DNA of 64,000 nucleotides from GWC2-56-14 sp043731355 (GTDB lineage: Bacteria; Nitrospirota; UBA9217), in contig JAYTJE010000024.1 of NCBI GenBank assembly GCA_043731355.1, positions 1-64,000 of the forward strand, read 5' to 3'. The notes under the pieces are model-generated. The model did no database searches and was not told the DNA's origin. It worked only from the letters and a program-made list of their open reading frames with translations. Position 1 is the first letter of the stretch. The number at the start of each line of letters is the position of its first letter. Position numbers and translations under genes: made by a program. Of the stretch, positions 28,761 through 37,904 are shown piece after piece.

Positions 28761-29528
28761 TTAAAACTGGTACGTCTTCCCTTCCTGCAATACTTTCACG
28801 TTCTTCCGGCCCAGCGCCCGGAGCTCACTGATAACTTTTTTCTTGTGCACGGGTTTGATATGGTAGATGTAGATCGGCACCGTGCTCTTCACCTTGGCTT
28901 TGGCGAGGTCGGCATGGAGCTGTGCCGGAGTAAAATGGCCGCTCAAACCGGCGACGACGTCCAGACTGTTCGGAAACGAGGTGTCCACGATGATCGCCTT
29001 GAGTTTTTTTGCTTTTGCCGCCACCCGCCAGAGACCTTCGTTGGGGCCGGTATCGGCGCTGTAGATTATCGTTGACCGGGCATCGCTCACCATGAATCCC
29101 ACCGCGGGTACCGGATGGTTCATCGGGATGGCCTGCACCGTGAGCCCGGCCACGAATATAGGAATCCCCGCGGGAAAAGGCTTGTAGGCCAGCACCGGAT
29201 TCTTCGCCGTCGGGATTTTGGTGAAATCCGGCCAGATCAGGTCGTTCATCAGGTGCTTTTTGATGGCGTCGATCACTTTGGGGATGGCCCGGACATTGAC
29301 CGGCTGTTTAATGCGGCCGATGATGTTGTCCGCAAGGAACAGCAGCGCTTTGATGTGATCAAGGTGGGTATGGCTGATAAATATATCGGTTATCCTGCTC
29401 TGCGCCTGGATGCTTAAGGCCGCGGTTATGGTTCCGGCATCCAGCATGACGGTATCGTTCACCAGAAATCCCGGCGGATTGTGGCCTATCGCTTCTGAAC
29501 CGGAGCAGCCCAGTATTTTTACCTTCAT
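28761..29528 (-). CDS. Metallo-beta-lactamase-fold hydrolase, probable class II cAMP phosphodiesterase
   Basis: A 255-aa protein resembling class II 3',5'-cyclic nucleotide phosphodiesterases (PDEase_II). The metal-binding motif SHTHLDH lies at residues 52-58. Further ligands are in MNHPVPAVG and SADTG, with a C-terminal IYHIKP. It begins MKVKILGCSGSE. The gene is next to an adenylate cyclase and a CRP-type receptor, which supports cAMP as substrate. A general MBL hydrolase is the alternative. Confidence 0.75.
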   Translation of the reverse strand: MKVKILGCSGSEAIGHNPPGFLVNDTVMLDAGTITAALSIQAQSRITDIFISHTHLDHIKALLFLADNIIGRIKQPVNVRAIPKVIDAIKKHLMNDLIWPDFTKIPTAKNPVLAYKPFPAGIPIFVAGLTVQAIPMNHPVPAVGFMVSDARSTIIYSADTGPNEGLWRVAAKAKKLKAIIVDTSFPNSLDVVAGLSGHFTPAQLHADLAKAKVKSTVPIYIYHIKPVHKKKVISELRALGRKNVKVLQEGKTYQF

Positions 29529-29593
29529 GCAACCCCCCTCGTTGAGCGCATCATAAATTTTAAGGCAGCCCTCTAAACCCTGCAGCCGTCCTC

Positions 29594-31489
29594 TTACTTC
29601 ATGCCCACCAGATCATACACCACCACCGGGAAATCTTTTCCCTTAACGGTCACACTGTCTAATTCATTCGCGACCACGAGCTCCTTCACCCGCTCATAGG
29701 TATATTCCGAGATGATGATATGATTATTATACTTTCTTGTCAAGCCTTCCAGCCGCGCGCCGAGATTCACATTGTCGCCAATGACCGTGTAATCCATCTT
29801 TTTGCCCAGCGCGCCCATGTTCCCGACCACCATGTCCCCGGTGTTGATGCCGATGCCGATATCGATAACATACTTGCCCTCGGCCGCCCACTTTGCCTGC
29901 AACTTCTTTAATTTCTCGATCATGGCAAGAGCGCACCGGCAGGCGCGCTCGGCATGGTCGGGCTGGCCGATGGGCGCCCCCCACAGGACCATGATGGCGT
30001 CGCCCACAAACTTATCGAGGGTCCCTTCGTGTTCGAAGACGATGTCGGTCATGGCCCCCAGATACTCATTCAGCAAAGAGACCACTTCTTCGGGCTGATG
30101 CTTCTCGGAAAAGGAGGTAAAACCGCGGATATCGGAAAAGAGCACCGTGATCTCTTTGCGGTCGCCGCCCAGCTTGGCCTTGCTCGGGTCCCGGATAAGC
30201 TCGTCCACAATGCGCTTCGACACGTAACTGGAGAACATCTTGCGGATGTCCCGCGCGCGACGCTCTTCCGTGAAGAACCGGTAGGCGGTCTGGCTGGTGT
30301 ACCCGAAGAACAGCGCCGAGGCGGGATAGACCAGGTTGAACCAGATCCCTTTGCCCGCAAAGAGGTAGTACACAACACCGCAATAGGACACGAAGAGCGC
30401 CAGGAACAGTGCGGCGCCGGCCTTGGCGCCAAGCCGCGGGATCGCGATGCCGAGGATGATGGCGAACAGAAGGACCAGCGGAACGTCCATGATCGCCGTG
30501 CGGTAGATAAAGTCCTCATGCAGGATATTGTCCACAACGCTCGCATGTTTTTCGATCCCCGCCATGTTGGGCGAGAAGGGCGTGACACGGAGATCGTAAA
30601 TGCCGATGGCGGTAGCGCCGATCAGGACGACCTTGCCCTTGAGCTTCTCCGCCGGCACCAGGCCGTCAAGGATGTCCGCAACAGGATACAGGGGGAACGT
30701 GTTGTTCGGGCCCCGGTAGTTGATGAGCATGCGGCCGAACTCATCGATGGGGATACGGGTATGGTCCAGCTGAACAGCGCCGCTGAAGTCCAGTGCCGCC
30801 TGCTCAGGGCTCAGCTCCCGATACAACCGCGCGGCCTGCAAACCGATGGGCGGGTAGTAGTCCCCCTGGTACTCAATGGCCAGCGACTCCCACCGGAGGG
30901 TGCCGTCGCGATCGGGGACCATGTTGATATGGGCAAGGTTTTTGGCGAACGCGGAGAACCGCAACAACGGCGGCAGGACCATCCTTGCCTGGAACGGGTG
31001 GAGCGGTTCTCCCGTGTTCCTGAGCACGGCGAAGGCCGACGGTGTCATGAAATCGAGCTTTTTGTCGGTGAATCCCGACTCCTTGTAGCCCGTTTCGGTA
31101 AAATCGAATACCACGGGCAGGACCACGCGGTTGCTGTGCATGATCGCCTGCTGGAACAGGTCGTCGGATGCGACATTCTCCGGCTCCGCAAAGAACACGT
31201 CGAACACGATGACCCGCGCGCCGAGTTCGGTCAGCCGGTCGACGACCCGGGCCCATACCGAGCGGGGCCAGGGGAACCGGCCGAGCTTATTGATGCTCTT
31301 CTCATCAATGGCCGCGATAATCGTCTCCGGGCCCGGCGCGATGGCGCCCCGGATATTGAACCGGAAATCAAGCGTTTTTTCCTCCAGCATTTCCATGAAA
31401 CCAACGTTCATGAGATGCATGAGCGAAAGCGCCAGCGCCACAATGAGCGCTATCGTGAGCCCCGCTTTTTTCCCTGTCGTCTGCTTCAT
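29594..31489 (-). CDS. CHASE2-domain class III adenylate/guanylate cyclase
   Basis: A membrane receptor cyclase of 631 aa. An N-terminal transmembrane helix is followed by an extracytoplasmic CHASE2 sensor (about 45-330, with GPETIIAAIDEKSINKLGRF). Three transmembrane helices follow (about 335-410), then the cyclase domain. Metal aspartates are in LFSDIRGFTSFSE and KFVGDAIMVLWG, and the DYTVIGDNVNLGARLEG motif matches adenylate cyclases. The start is the ATG at 31489 with GAGGAGAG upstream; the longer frame runs into repeat sequence. Confidence 0.92.
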   Translation of the reverse strand: MKQTTGKKAGLTIALIVALALSLMHLMNVGFMEMLEEKTLDFRFNIRGAIAPGPETIIAAIDEKSINKLGRFPWPRSVWARVVDRLTELGARVIVFDVFFAEPENVASDDLFQQAIMHSNRVVLPVVFDFTETGYKESGFTDKKLDFMTPSAFAVLRNTGEPLHPFQARMVLPPLLRFSAFAKNLAHINMVPDRDGTLRWESLAIEYQGDYYPPIGLQAARLYRELSPEQAALDFSGAVQLDHTRIPIDEFGRMLINYRGPNNTFPLYPVADILDGLVPAEKLKGKVVLIGATAIGIYDLRVTPFSPNMAGIEKHASVVDNILHEDFIYRTAIMDVPLVLLFAIILGIAIPRLGAKAGAALFLALFVSYCGVVYYLFAGKGIWFNLVYPASALFFGYTSQTAYRFFTEERRARDIRKMFSSYVSKRIVDELIRDPSKAKLGGDRKEITVLFSDIRGFTSFSEKHQPEEVVSLLNEYLGAMTDIVFEHEGTLDKFVGDAIMVLWGAPIGQPDHAERACRCALAMIEKLKKLQAKWAAEGKYVIDIGIGINTGDMVVGNMGALGKKMDYTVIGDNVNLGARLEGLTRKYNNHIIISEYTYERVKELVVANELDSVTVKGKDFPVVVYDLVGMK

Positions 31490-31530
31490 ATTCTCTCCTC
31501 CAACCCGGACAAACTGGAGCCAAACCTTTT

Positions 31531-31628
31531 TACCACGAAGAGCACGAAGTTCACGAAGAGAAAAACTGAACCCCATTATTTAAAAACCAAAAACGAACTC
31601 CTTCGTGATTTTCGTGACCTTCGTGGTA
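31531..31628. repeat. CCACGAAG-type imperfect inverted repeat
   Basis: The left arm TACCACGAAGAGCACGAAG (from 31531) and the right arm, complementary and ending CCTTCGTGGTA (31628), flank about 40 bp. It sits upstream of the cyclase and downstream of the CRP-like gene. A related element occurs at 57558-57648. Confidence 0.8.
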
Positions 31629-31693
31629 GATTTTCTGCTCATGTGTGAAGAATTCTATTTTTTAAGTTACTCTGTATCTCCCTTGCCATGACG

Positions 31694-32338
31694 CTACGCC
31701 ATTTCCCCGAAGATTTCCCGCATTTCGAGATAGCGGACCAGCTTGTCAACCTGTTCCTGGTTCATGATATGGACCTTGTCCTCACTGAGGTTCACGATCC
31801 GGACGCTGGCGAGTTTTTCCAAAATAGTCCTGGCCTGGGCGGCCTCGATGCCGGCCACGCCGGCAAGGTCGTCGACGGTCATGGTAAACCCGCCGCCCTG
31901 TTTGTTGTCACGCACATGCTTCGCCAGGATGCTCACGAGCCGGCTCGTATTGTCCTTGATCATCAGCGATTCCATCTGGTCGTTGGTCTCGCGCAGCCGG
32001 TCGGCAAGCCGTTTGATGAACCGGACCGCGATCTCTGCGTTGCCCCTGATCAACGCATCAAAGGTCTTGCGGTCGATCATGAGCATCTCGCATTCTTCGA
32101 TGGTTTCCGCCGAGGCGGAGCGGGGCTTGTCGTTCAGTATGGCCATCTCGCCGAAGAACTCGCCCTTTTCAAGCGTTGCCAGCGTCTTTTCCACGCCGCG
32201 GATCCGCTTGCTGATCTTCACCCTGCCGGACTGCAGGATGTACATTTCCTCGCCCCGGTCGCCTTCGTTAAAGAGCACCGTGCCTGGCGGGATTTTTCTG
32301 CCGAATTTTGAATACAGCTGGACCTGGACCTCGCTCAT
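31694..32338 (-). CDS. CRP/FNR-family cyclic-nucleotide-responsive regulator
   Basis: A 214-aa transcription regulator. The N-terminal cNMP-binding beta-roll has the phosphate-binding cassette GEFFGEMAILNDKPRSASA, whose Glu, Arg and Ser positions fit cAMP binding. A dimerisation helix follows (KRLADRLRETNDQME). The C-terminal helix-turn-helix contains MTVDDLAGVAGIEAAQARTI. No FNR-type cysteine cluster is seen. Adjacent cyclase and phosphodiesterase genes suggest that it reads locally made cAMP. Confidence 0.9.
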   Translation of the reverse strand: MSEVQVQLYSKFGRKIPPGTVLFNEGDRGEEMYILQSGRVKISKRIRGVEKTLATLEKGEFFGEMAILNDKPRSASAETIEECEMLMIDRKTFDALIRGNAEIAVRFIKRLADRLRETNDQMESLMIKDNTSRLVSILAKHVRDNKQGGGFTMTVDDLAGVAGIEAAQARTILEKLASVRIVNLSEDKVHIMNQEQVDKLVRYLEMREIFGEMA

Positions 32339-32397
32339 ACAAACCCCCTTGGTAGTTGGTCAACGGCCGGAATTACAGTATAGGATAACGGGTAGTA

Positions 32398-34149
32398 TCA
32401 CCCGCCCACGATCGTAATATCGCCCGCTTCACATGCCCGGAGAAAAGCATCCACGATCTCCGGATCATACCACGCGCCGGAGCAGCGCCGGATCTCCCCA
32501 GTTGCGGATTTCCAGTCCGCGGCCTTGCGATAGGGGCGGTCGGTCGTGATGGCATCAAAGGTATCGGCGATCGCAATGATCCGCGCATGGATTGGAATAG
32601 TTGCTCCTTTGAGGCCGTCGGGGTAGCCGCTGCCGTCCCATTTTTCGTGATGGGCGCGCAGGACCTTACTGACATCTTTCATCTGTTTAATATGAACGAG
32701 GATGTCCTCGCCCACCAGTGGATGCTCGCGCATGTGGCAGATTTCCTCGTGAGTGAGCCCGCCCTCTTTGAGCAGCACACTGTCCCTGATTCCGATCTTC
32801 CCAATATCGTGCAGCACCGCCGCCAGGCGGAGCGCCTCCACGTCGTTCAGCGACAGAGACATATGCCGCGCGATCGCCGCGCTGTACTCAACCACCCGCT
32901 TGATATGGCCGCCCGTATACGGGTCCTTTTTCTCTACCGCGGCCGCGAGCGCCTCGGCCGTGTTAATGAACGTTTCCTTGAGTTCGGCATAGAGATGCGC
33001 GTTCTCGAGCGCAACCGCCACCTGATTCGCCAGGGTCCAGCAGACTTCGAGGTCGTCTTCGGTAAAAAGCGCACCGTCCTTCTTATTCACGGCCTGGAGT
33101 ACGCCGATCACGCCTCCCCGGGAGCGCACGGGCACACAGACCATGTTCCGGGTTATGAAATCCGTGATCGTCTGGGCGCGCCGGAAGTACCGGGGATCAT
33201 TCTGCACATCATTGATCAGCGCGGGCTGGTCGTTCGCCGCTACCCAGCCGGCAATGCCCTCGCCCATTTTGAGCCGCATCTGTTTGACCTGCAGCTCCTT
33301 TTCACCGAGCGCCACTTCGAAATAGAGGTCCTTGGTCCGCTCGTCCACGAGCAAAAGCGAGCCCACTTCGGCGCCCAGCAGACTGGTCACCGCCTCGATG
33401 GCGCGCTGGCGCACCTCCCGCTGGTTCAGCGTGGAGTTCAGGACCATGGCAAGCTCCAGCTGCGTTGCCCGGCGCTGCGCCTCCAACCTGCTGCCGGACA
33501 GGAGGACCGTGTACGCTACGTCCAGAGCGAGCTGCCCGGCAAGCGTATCGAGCATTTCCTTGTCTTCCCTGCCAAAGGGCTTGCCGATCGTTTTGTTAAT
33601 GAGCTCAACCACGCCGATCACGCCGCCCGAGGTCGTAAGCGGCGACGCAAGGATATTGCGGGTGGGAAACCGCATCTCCGCGCTGATCTTGCTGCTCCAC
33701 TTCGTGTCCCTGGCCACATCGGAGCTCAGATACGTTTTGCCAGTCTTGAACACCCATCCGGCGATGCCTTCGTCAAGCGCCATGCGCCTGCCGATGAGTT
33801 TCTGAGCGCCCGGGCCGGCGCTGGCCCGAAACACCAGGTCCTCGCCGTCATGCATAAGAATGGACCCGGCCGCGGTGTTGGTAAGTTTGAGAATCACGGT
33901 GAGATAATTGGAGAGCAGGGTGTCCAGTTCATCAGGACCGATGTTCTTGCTGGTGAGCAACTCCTGCTTGACCTTCTGAAGCAGGACCATCTTTTTGAGC
34001 GCGCTCAGTTCGGCGCGGAGAGCCGTCTGGTTTTTCCTGGAAACCGATTTTTTCACAACAACCGGTTTCCTTGCCGCCGGCACGATGCGGCGGGACAGGC
34101 TCCCCGCCCTCCGGACCTTGCTGACCGCCTTGCTTTTTTTAGTCGCCAT
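32398..34149 (-). CDS. GAF-GAF-HD-GYP c-di-GMP phosphodiesterase
   Basis: A cytoplasmic 583-aa protein. The basic N-terminal 35 residues are followed by two GAF domains (about 60-200 and 225-370, each with a DEGIAGWVF or GEGIAGWVA core). An HD-GYP domain follows, with HDIGKIGI, HPLVGEDIL and HHEKWDGSGYPDGL, the motifs that define c-di-GMP hydrolases. The start ATG at 34149 lies inside the last codons of trpA. The GAF ligands are unknown. Confidence 0.92.
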   Translation of the reverse strand: MATKKSKAVSKVRRAGSLSRRIVPAARKPVVVKKSVSRKNQTALRAELSALKKMVLLQKVKQELLTSKNIGPDELDTLLSNYLTVILKLTNTAAGSILMHDGEDLVFRASAGPGAQKLIGRRMALDEGIAGWVFKTGKTYLSSDVARDTKWSSKISAEMRFPTRNILASPLTTSGGVIGVVELINKTIGKPFGREDKEMLDTLAGQLALDVAYTVLLSGSRLEAQRRATQLELAMVLNSTLNQREVRQRAIEAVTSLLGAEVGSLLLVDERTKDLYFEVALGEKELQVKQMRLKMGEGIAGWVAANDQPALINDVQNDPRYFRRAQTITDFITRNMVCVPVRSRGGVIGVLQAVNKKDGALFTEDDLEVCWTLANQVAVALENAHLYAELKETFINTAEALAAAVEKKDPYTGGHIKRVVEYSAAIARHMSLSLNDVEALRLAAVLHDIGKIGIRDSVLLKEGGLTHEEICHMREHPLVGEDILVHIKQMKDVSKVLRAHHEKWDGSGYPDGLKGATIPIHARIIAIADTFDAITTDRPYRKAADWKSATGEIRRCSGAWYDPEIVDAFLRACEAGDITIVGG

Positions 34150-34951
34150 GTCCCGCCAGTACCCCCTGTTTAAGCGCCTTGACGAAGGCCGCGGACTTTT
34201 CGACAAGGTCTGGAAAACCGCCGTTCTCTTCGATCACCTTCACCAGAGCGCTGCCCACGATAACACCGTCGGCGCCCCACCGGGCAACCTGCGCTGCCTG
34301 GTCCGGCGTTGAAATGCCGAACCCGACAGCCACGGGTTTGTCCGTCATGGATTTGATCCTCGTGAGTGACTCCTGGATCGACTGCTGAAGCCCGGTCCTC
34401 GCCCCGGTCACACCGGTCAGAGAGACATAGTAGACGAATCCCTGAGACAGCTTCGTCACTAATTTTATGCGTTCGTCCGTGCTCGTTGGCGCGAGCAGGA
34501 AGATCATATCCAGTCCGGCCTTCTTCGCCAGCGGGGCAAGGGTCCCTGCTTCTTCAGGCGGCAGATCGGGAAGAATGATCCCGTCCAGACCCGCGGCGAC
34601 CGCGTCGAGAACAAAGCGTTCCTCGCCGTAATGAAAAATCAGGTTGTAGTAGGTCATGAGAATGAGCGGTATCCTGCTCACGGTACGCACATCCGTCACC
34701 AGCGACAGGACGTCGGCGATGCTCGTACCATGCTTGAGCGACCTGATGGCCGCCTTCTGGATCGTCGGCCCGTCGGCCAGAGGGTCGGAAAAAGGAGCGC
34801 CGAGCTCGATGATGTCCGCGCCTGCCTTTTCGAGAGCAAGGACAAGCTGCTTTGTTGCGGCCATATCCGGGTCCCCTGCCATGAGGTAGGGAATGAGGGC
34901 AGTTTCGTTCTTTTTCGTGAGTCGGTTGAACGTGTTTTTTATTCTCGACAT
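34139..34951 (-). CDS. trpA: Tryptophan synthase alpha subunit
   Basis: Cleaves indole-3-glycerol phosphate and channels indole to TrpB. About 270 aa, with a TIM barrel. Catalytic Glu is in DIIELGAPFSDPLADGP and Asp in GLDGIILPDLPPEE; VGFGIS is near the C-terminus. It is normally adjacent to trpB, but here 6.5 kb of accessory genes intervene. Just upstream, a truncated RelE-like frame runs into its first codons. The ATG at 34951 is preceded by AGGAAAA. Confidence 0.96.
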   Translation of the reverse strand: MSRIKNTFNRLTKKNETALIPYLMAGDPDMAATKQLVLALEKAGADIIELGAPFSDPLADGPTIQKAAIRSLKHGTSIADVLSLVTDVRTVSRIPLILMTYYNLIFHYGEERFVLDAVAAGLDGIILPDLPPEEAGTLAPLAKKAGLDMIFLLAPTSTDERIKLVTKLSQGFVYYVSLTGVTGARTGLQQSIQESLTRIKSMTDKPVAVGFGISTPDQAAQVARWGADGVIVGSALVKVIEENGGFPDLVEKSAAFVKALKQGVLAGHGD

Positions 34952-35070
34952 AATTTTCCTAAATGACACTTACCGTTTATAGATTTCTTTCCGATCCGTT
35001 CCTTGTTATCAGCATCAAGCTTCTGAATGTCTTTTACCGCTCTCCTCGTATAGACAAGCTCATACTTCAT
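34939..35070 (-). pseudogene. Truncated RelE/ParE-type toxin
   Basis: The ATG at 35070 overlaps the antitoxin stop (ATGA), the standard type II toxin-antitoxin coupling. The frame reads MKYELVYTRRAVKDIQKLDA, then NKERIGKK, as in RelE-family toxins. It loses similarity after about 30 residues and stops at 34939 after running across the trpA start. Functional RelE toxins are about 85-95 aa and need C-terminal catalytic residues, so this copy should be inactive. Confidence 0.7.
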
Positions 35071-35267
35071 TTACCGAAGACCTCTTTATGGGTCTTCACT
35101 CGTCCTGCCTTGTAATCAGCTCTCGATTCCTTGATACCAACCAGATACTCGGGCGAGGTAGCGGCGAGCAGGTCTTCAAGAAAGACATCCCGCTCTTTCT
35201 TTTTCATATCTTTCACAGCTTTTATTATCTCTTCCTGGGAAACTGTTACTTTGACAGCGCTTAACAT
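35067..35267 (-). CDS. Type II antitoxin, partner of the truncated RelE toxin
   Basis: A 66-aa helical, charged protein (KVTVSQEEIIKAVKDMKKKE ... SRADYKAGRVKTHKEVFG), matching small antitoxin-like proteins encoded before RelE toxins. The ATG at 35267 has GGGAGG 7 bp upstream. Its stop overlaps the toxin start. With the toxin broken it is an orphan. Confidence 0.65.
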   Translation of the reverse strand: MLSAVKVTVSQEEIIKAVKDMKKKERDVFLEDLLAATSPEYLVGIKESRADYKAGRVKTHKEVFGK

Positions 35268-35296
35268 TTGGCGCCTCCCTGCGACCACCGCGTAAC

Positions 35297-36112
35297 CTAC
35301 CGTACTATCTTATACACTGCCGTTGCTTCTGTCCAGTCCGTAGGTTCAAGCTGGTTCAGTTTCTTGACCAGGTCGCTGATCATGCCTGTTGACTTCGCAT
35401 CGTACACCTTGAACATCCCTTCCTGGAATCCCAGCGGCACGATCGCTTCTTCTTTCCTCGTTGCAATGACTTTTATTCGTTCCTCAGCCACCGTCCCCTT
35501 AAAGCTGGGAAGAAACATCGCCTGCAAACGCACCGGGCTGTTAGCTGGCGGAAATTCGTAGGCTTTCGAAAGCAGCAGCCGGTTGTCCCTGTTCGTCGAG
35601 TTCGGCAAGAGCAGCGTCACCGAACCGTCAGCCGCGATGGAGAAAATATAAACATAACAGTCGCTGTTCGACTGATAGATGATCGTTGTTTCCTCGCCCT
35701 CTTTAAGCACGGATTTTGAGAGGGCAAGCTTCAGTGACAGGCCCTGGCCCTTCTCCGGGTACACCGGATCGATGAGCGCCCTTATCTTCACCCGGTAGAG
35801 ATTGCGGTCCTTCTCATCCCAGCCCTCGGACAGGACGTCCATCTTCTCGATCTTCCCGCGCACCGCCGCATAGACGAGATCGTCGGCAACCTGGAAGTTC
35901 GAGACAAGGGTGTGCGACTTGATGAATGCGCCCACCGCCTGTTCGACCGCCCTGCTCTGGGCATCGCGCTTTGCCCGGTCTTTGACTTCTTTCAGCGTAT
36001 CATTATCGCTCTGCGATGCCTCGCCCGTGGCCTCGACCCAAAGCGGCCTGTCCGCGCCGGAGGACAGCAGGGGGATGGCGAGAAATGCAAATATTAAGCA
36101 AGCTCTTTTCAA
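35297..36112 (-). CDS. Secreted DUF4384-domain protein
   Basis: A 271-aa exported protein with a signal peptide (MKRACLIFAFLAIPLLSSGA read from a TTG start at 36112, which has AGGGGGG before it). The N-terminal part (about 25-125) resembles LPP20/FlgT-like domains (AKRDAQSRAVEQAVGAFIKS). The C-terminal part (about 135-260) is DUF4384, with SDCYVYIFSIAADGSVTLLLPN. The family is commonly encoded beside caspase-like proteases, and here it directly follows one. Its function is unknown. Confidence 0.75.
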   Translation of the reverse strand: MKRACLIFAFLAIPLLSSGADRPLWVEATGEASQSDNDTLKEVKDRAKRDAQSRAVEQAVGAFIKSHTLVSNFQVADDLVYAAVRGKIEKMDVLSEGWDEKDRNLYRVKIRALIDPVYPEKGQGLSLKLALSKSVLKEGEETTIIYQSNSDCYVYIFSIAADGSVTLLLPNSTNRDNRLLLSKAYEFPPANSPVRLQAMFLPSFKGTVAEERIKVIATRKEEAIVPLGFQEGMFKVYDAKSTGMISDLVKKLNQLEPTDWTEATAVYKIVR

Positions 36113-36122
36113 GAATCCCCCC

Positions 36123-37421
36123 CTAATCTTTTCCCGGCCCAATCAACTGCGGCGTCTGTTCATTGTTGTACTGTTTCCGCGCAATGCGCTCCACCTGGGG
36201 CTTCATGTAGCTGTAGATGTCCTTCACTTTGAGAGAGCCATCAGGCCGCACCACGTCCTCGTTCTTGATGCTCTTCAGGAAAAAGTACGTAAACAATCCA
36301 TGCCCTTTTTCTTCATAGGTTGAGCTTATCTGGTCGCCTGATGCTGCGGAAAGGACTGCTATCTTTTGAGGTATTTGCAAACTCTCCATCTGCATTACCA
36401 AGGGTCTTGCACCCTTTGCAAGGACACTCCTGCCGCCCGCGCCTGAAAAGCAGGAATCAAGCGCAACGATGATTTCCTTTGCCTGAAGTTTTCCAAGATT
36501 TTCATAGAGCCGCTTTAAAGAATATCCTGTCTGGTCAATAAATGATGGGTCGCCGTCATAGGGAACAAGGTAGGCATCACCTGTTTTTGGATTCGGCGCG
36601 CCGTGTCCTGAATAGTAGATAAAAACGGAACTATCTTTTTCGACATTATTCCAGAGCCACTTTTCAAAGTATTTTGCGAAATCTACATTAGTCGCATGCT
36701 CATTCAAAAGCGTAACTACATTTTCCTCAGGATAGCCCATTACCTTTGTGAGATATTCTGTCATTGTCTGAGCGTCCTGTGTTGCATAATCGGCCTTTGG
36801 AAGTTTCTGGCGGTAGTTCTCTATGCCGATGACTATGGCGAAGGAGTTCTTATTGGGCTTTGCTTTGATTGAAGGGAGCTCATCAACGTCGGATTTGATA
36901 GCCGATTTTTCCTCAAAAACAGAAGCAATCGGTTTTTTATCCTTTGCATAAAGGTTCTTATATTGCATTTCTTCCGCTTCTCTAAGTATGCGCACGATAA
37001 CCGTTTGACCTTCTTTTTCTGCAAGTTGCAATGCCGTTCCCTTGGGGCTGCTTTGTGTGAGGTCAGCTCCCCGTTCAAGCAGGAGTTTCACGACATTTGC
37101 ATTGCCATTACCAACCGCCAAATGTATAGGTTTCCAATTGTCCATACCCAAATTGGGATCAGCGCCTTTATCAAGCAAGAGGCGTACTATATCTAAAGAG
37201 GCGCAGCACTTATAGAGCACCGCCTCATATAAAGGCGTTACACCAAACAGTCCTCGTTCATTCACATCAACGCCTTTATTTAATAGGGCTTCCACCTCTT
37301 TAATATCTCCTCCATGTGCTGCTGTTCCAAGTTGTGTTATTGTTGCACACCCTGTCATCGTCATGCTCAAAACCAGGATAAAGATTACACCGATTAAAAA
37401 AACTAAATTATGCCTTTTCAT
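36123..37421 (-). CDS. Lipoprotein caspase-like protease with ankyrin repeats
   Basis: A 432-aa predicted lipoprotein, with the lipidated Cys at residue 25 (MTMTGC). Ankyrin repeats cover about 35-150 (GVTPLYEAVLY, GADPN, WKPIHLAVGNGNANVVKLLL). A linker is followed by a caspase domain (C14, about 195-425) with catalytic His273 in YYSGHGAP and Cys324 in LDSCFSGAGG. From SAIKSDVDELP to the C-terminus it is nearly identical to the second caspase at 37994-39487, whereas the N-terminal domains differ. AGGAGG precedes the ATG. The substrate is unknown. Confidence 0.9.
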   Translation of the reverse strand: MKRHNLVFLIGVIFILVLSMTMTGCATITQLGTAAHGGDIKEVEALLNKGVDVNERGLFGVTPLYEAVLYKCCASLDIVRLLLDKGADPNLGMDNWKPIHLAVGNGNANVVKLLLERGADLTQSSPKGTALQLAEKEGQTVIVRILREAEEMQYKNLYAKDKKPIASVFEEKSAIKSDVDELPSIKAKPNKNSFAIVIGIENYRQKLPKADYATQDAQTMTEYLTKVMGYPEENVVTLLNEHATNVDFAKYFEKWLWNNVEKDSSVFIYYSGHGAPNPKTGDAYLVPYDGDPSFIDQTGYSLKRLYENLGKLQAKEIIVALDSCFSGAGGRSVLAKGARPLVMQMESLQIPQKIAVLSAASGDQISSTYEEKGHGLFTYFFLKSIKNEDVVRPDGSLKVKDIYSYMKPQVERIARKQYNNEQTPQLIGPGKD

Positions 37422-37449
37422 CCCCCGCCTCCTACTCTCAAACTTAAAA

Positions 37450-37716
37450 TTATTTATATACGTTCCCTCTGAAATCCACTACATCAACGAAGATTGATTT
37501 GGACTCGATACGCGGCTTGAGGATAATTCTGATTTGCCTTTCCGGATGCGATAATAACCTGCCCAGTCGCCTTTTAATTTCTTAACGTCTATATTAATAT
37601 TTGAGCCTGTTATCTTAAGAATAAAATTTTTGATGGACCTCTCTGACTTTTTCTCTAACCCCATGTTCCTCTATAAAATCATCAGCTCTTTTTGAATATT
37701 CTACATTCCAGTTCAT
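37450..37716 (-). pseudogene. RelE-type toxin with two frameshifts
   Basis: Starts at the ATG at 37716, overlapping the antitoxin stop, as MNWNVEYSKRADDFIEEHG. The frame breaks at a GAGGTCCATC site, where removing one T restores REAIKNFI. It then continues through KKLKGDWAGYYRIRKGK and breaks again where one A seems missing (GGCAAATCAG). The third frame ends RIILKPRIESKSIFVDVVDF then RGNVYK and a TAA at 37450. Assembled, it is an 88-aa RelE with the usual C-terminus. The alternative is two sequencing errors. Confidence 0.75.
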
Positions 37717-37904
37717 ATGTTTATTGTTTCTGAATGAGCTGATCGTTTTTCCGGCTTTCCATAGTGGACTATAATCTCCCGCATTTCCTTATCAGAAACC
37801 TCCGGAAAAAACATAAGCCGCACTTTTGCTAATTCCTCTTCCAATGCCTCTTTCACCGATTCTTTTATAATAGTTTTTAGCTCCTCATGTCTTACAGTTT
37901 GCAT
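37713..37904 (-). CDS. Antitoxin of the frameshifted RelE toxin
   Basis: A 63-aa charged helical protein (MQTVRHEELKTIIKESVKEA ... EVSDKEMREIIVHYGKPE). AAGGAGG lies 9 bp before the ATG. The stop overlaps the toxin ATG. It lies between the two caspase genes. Confidence 0.65.
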   Translation of the reverse strand: MQTVRHEELKTIIKESVKEALEEELAKVRLMFFPEVSDKEMREIIVHYGKPEKRSAHSETINI

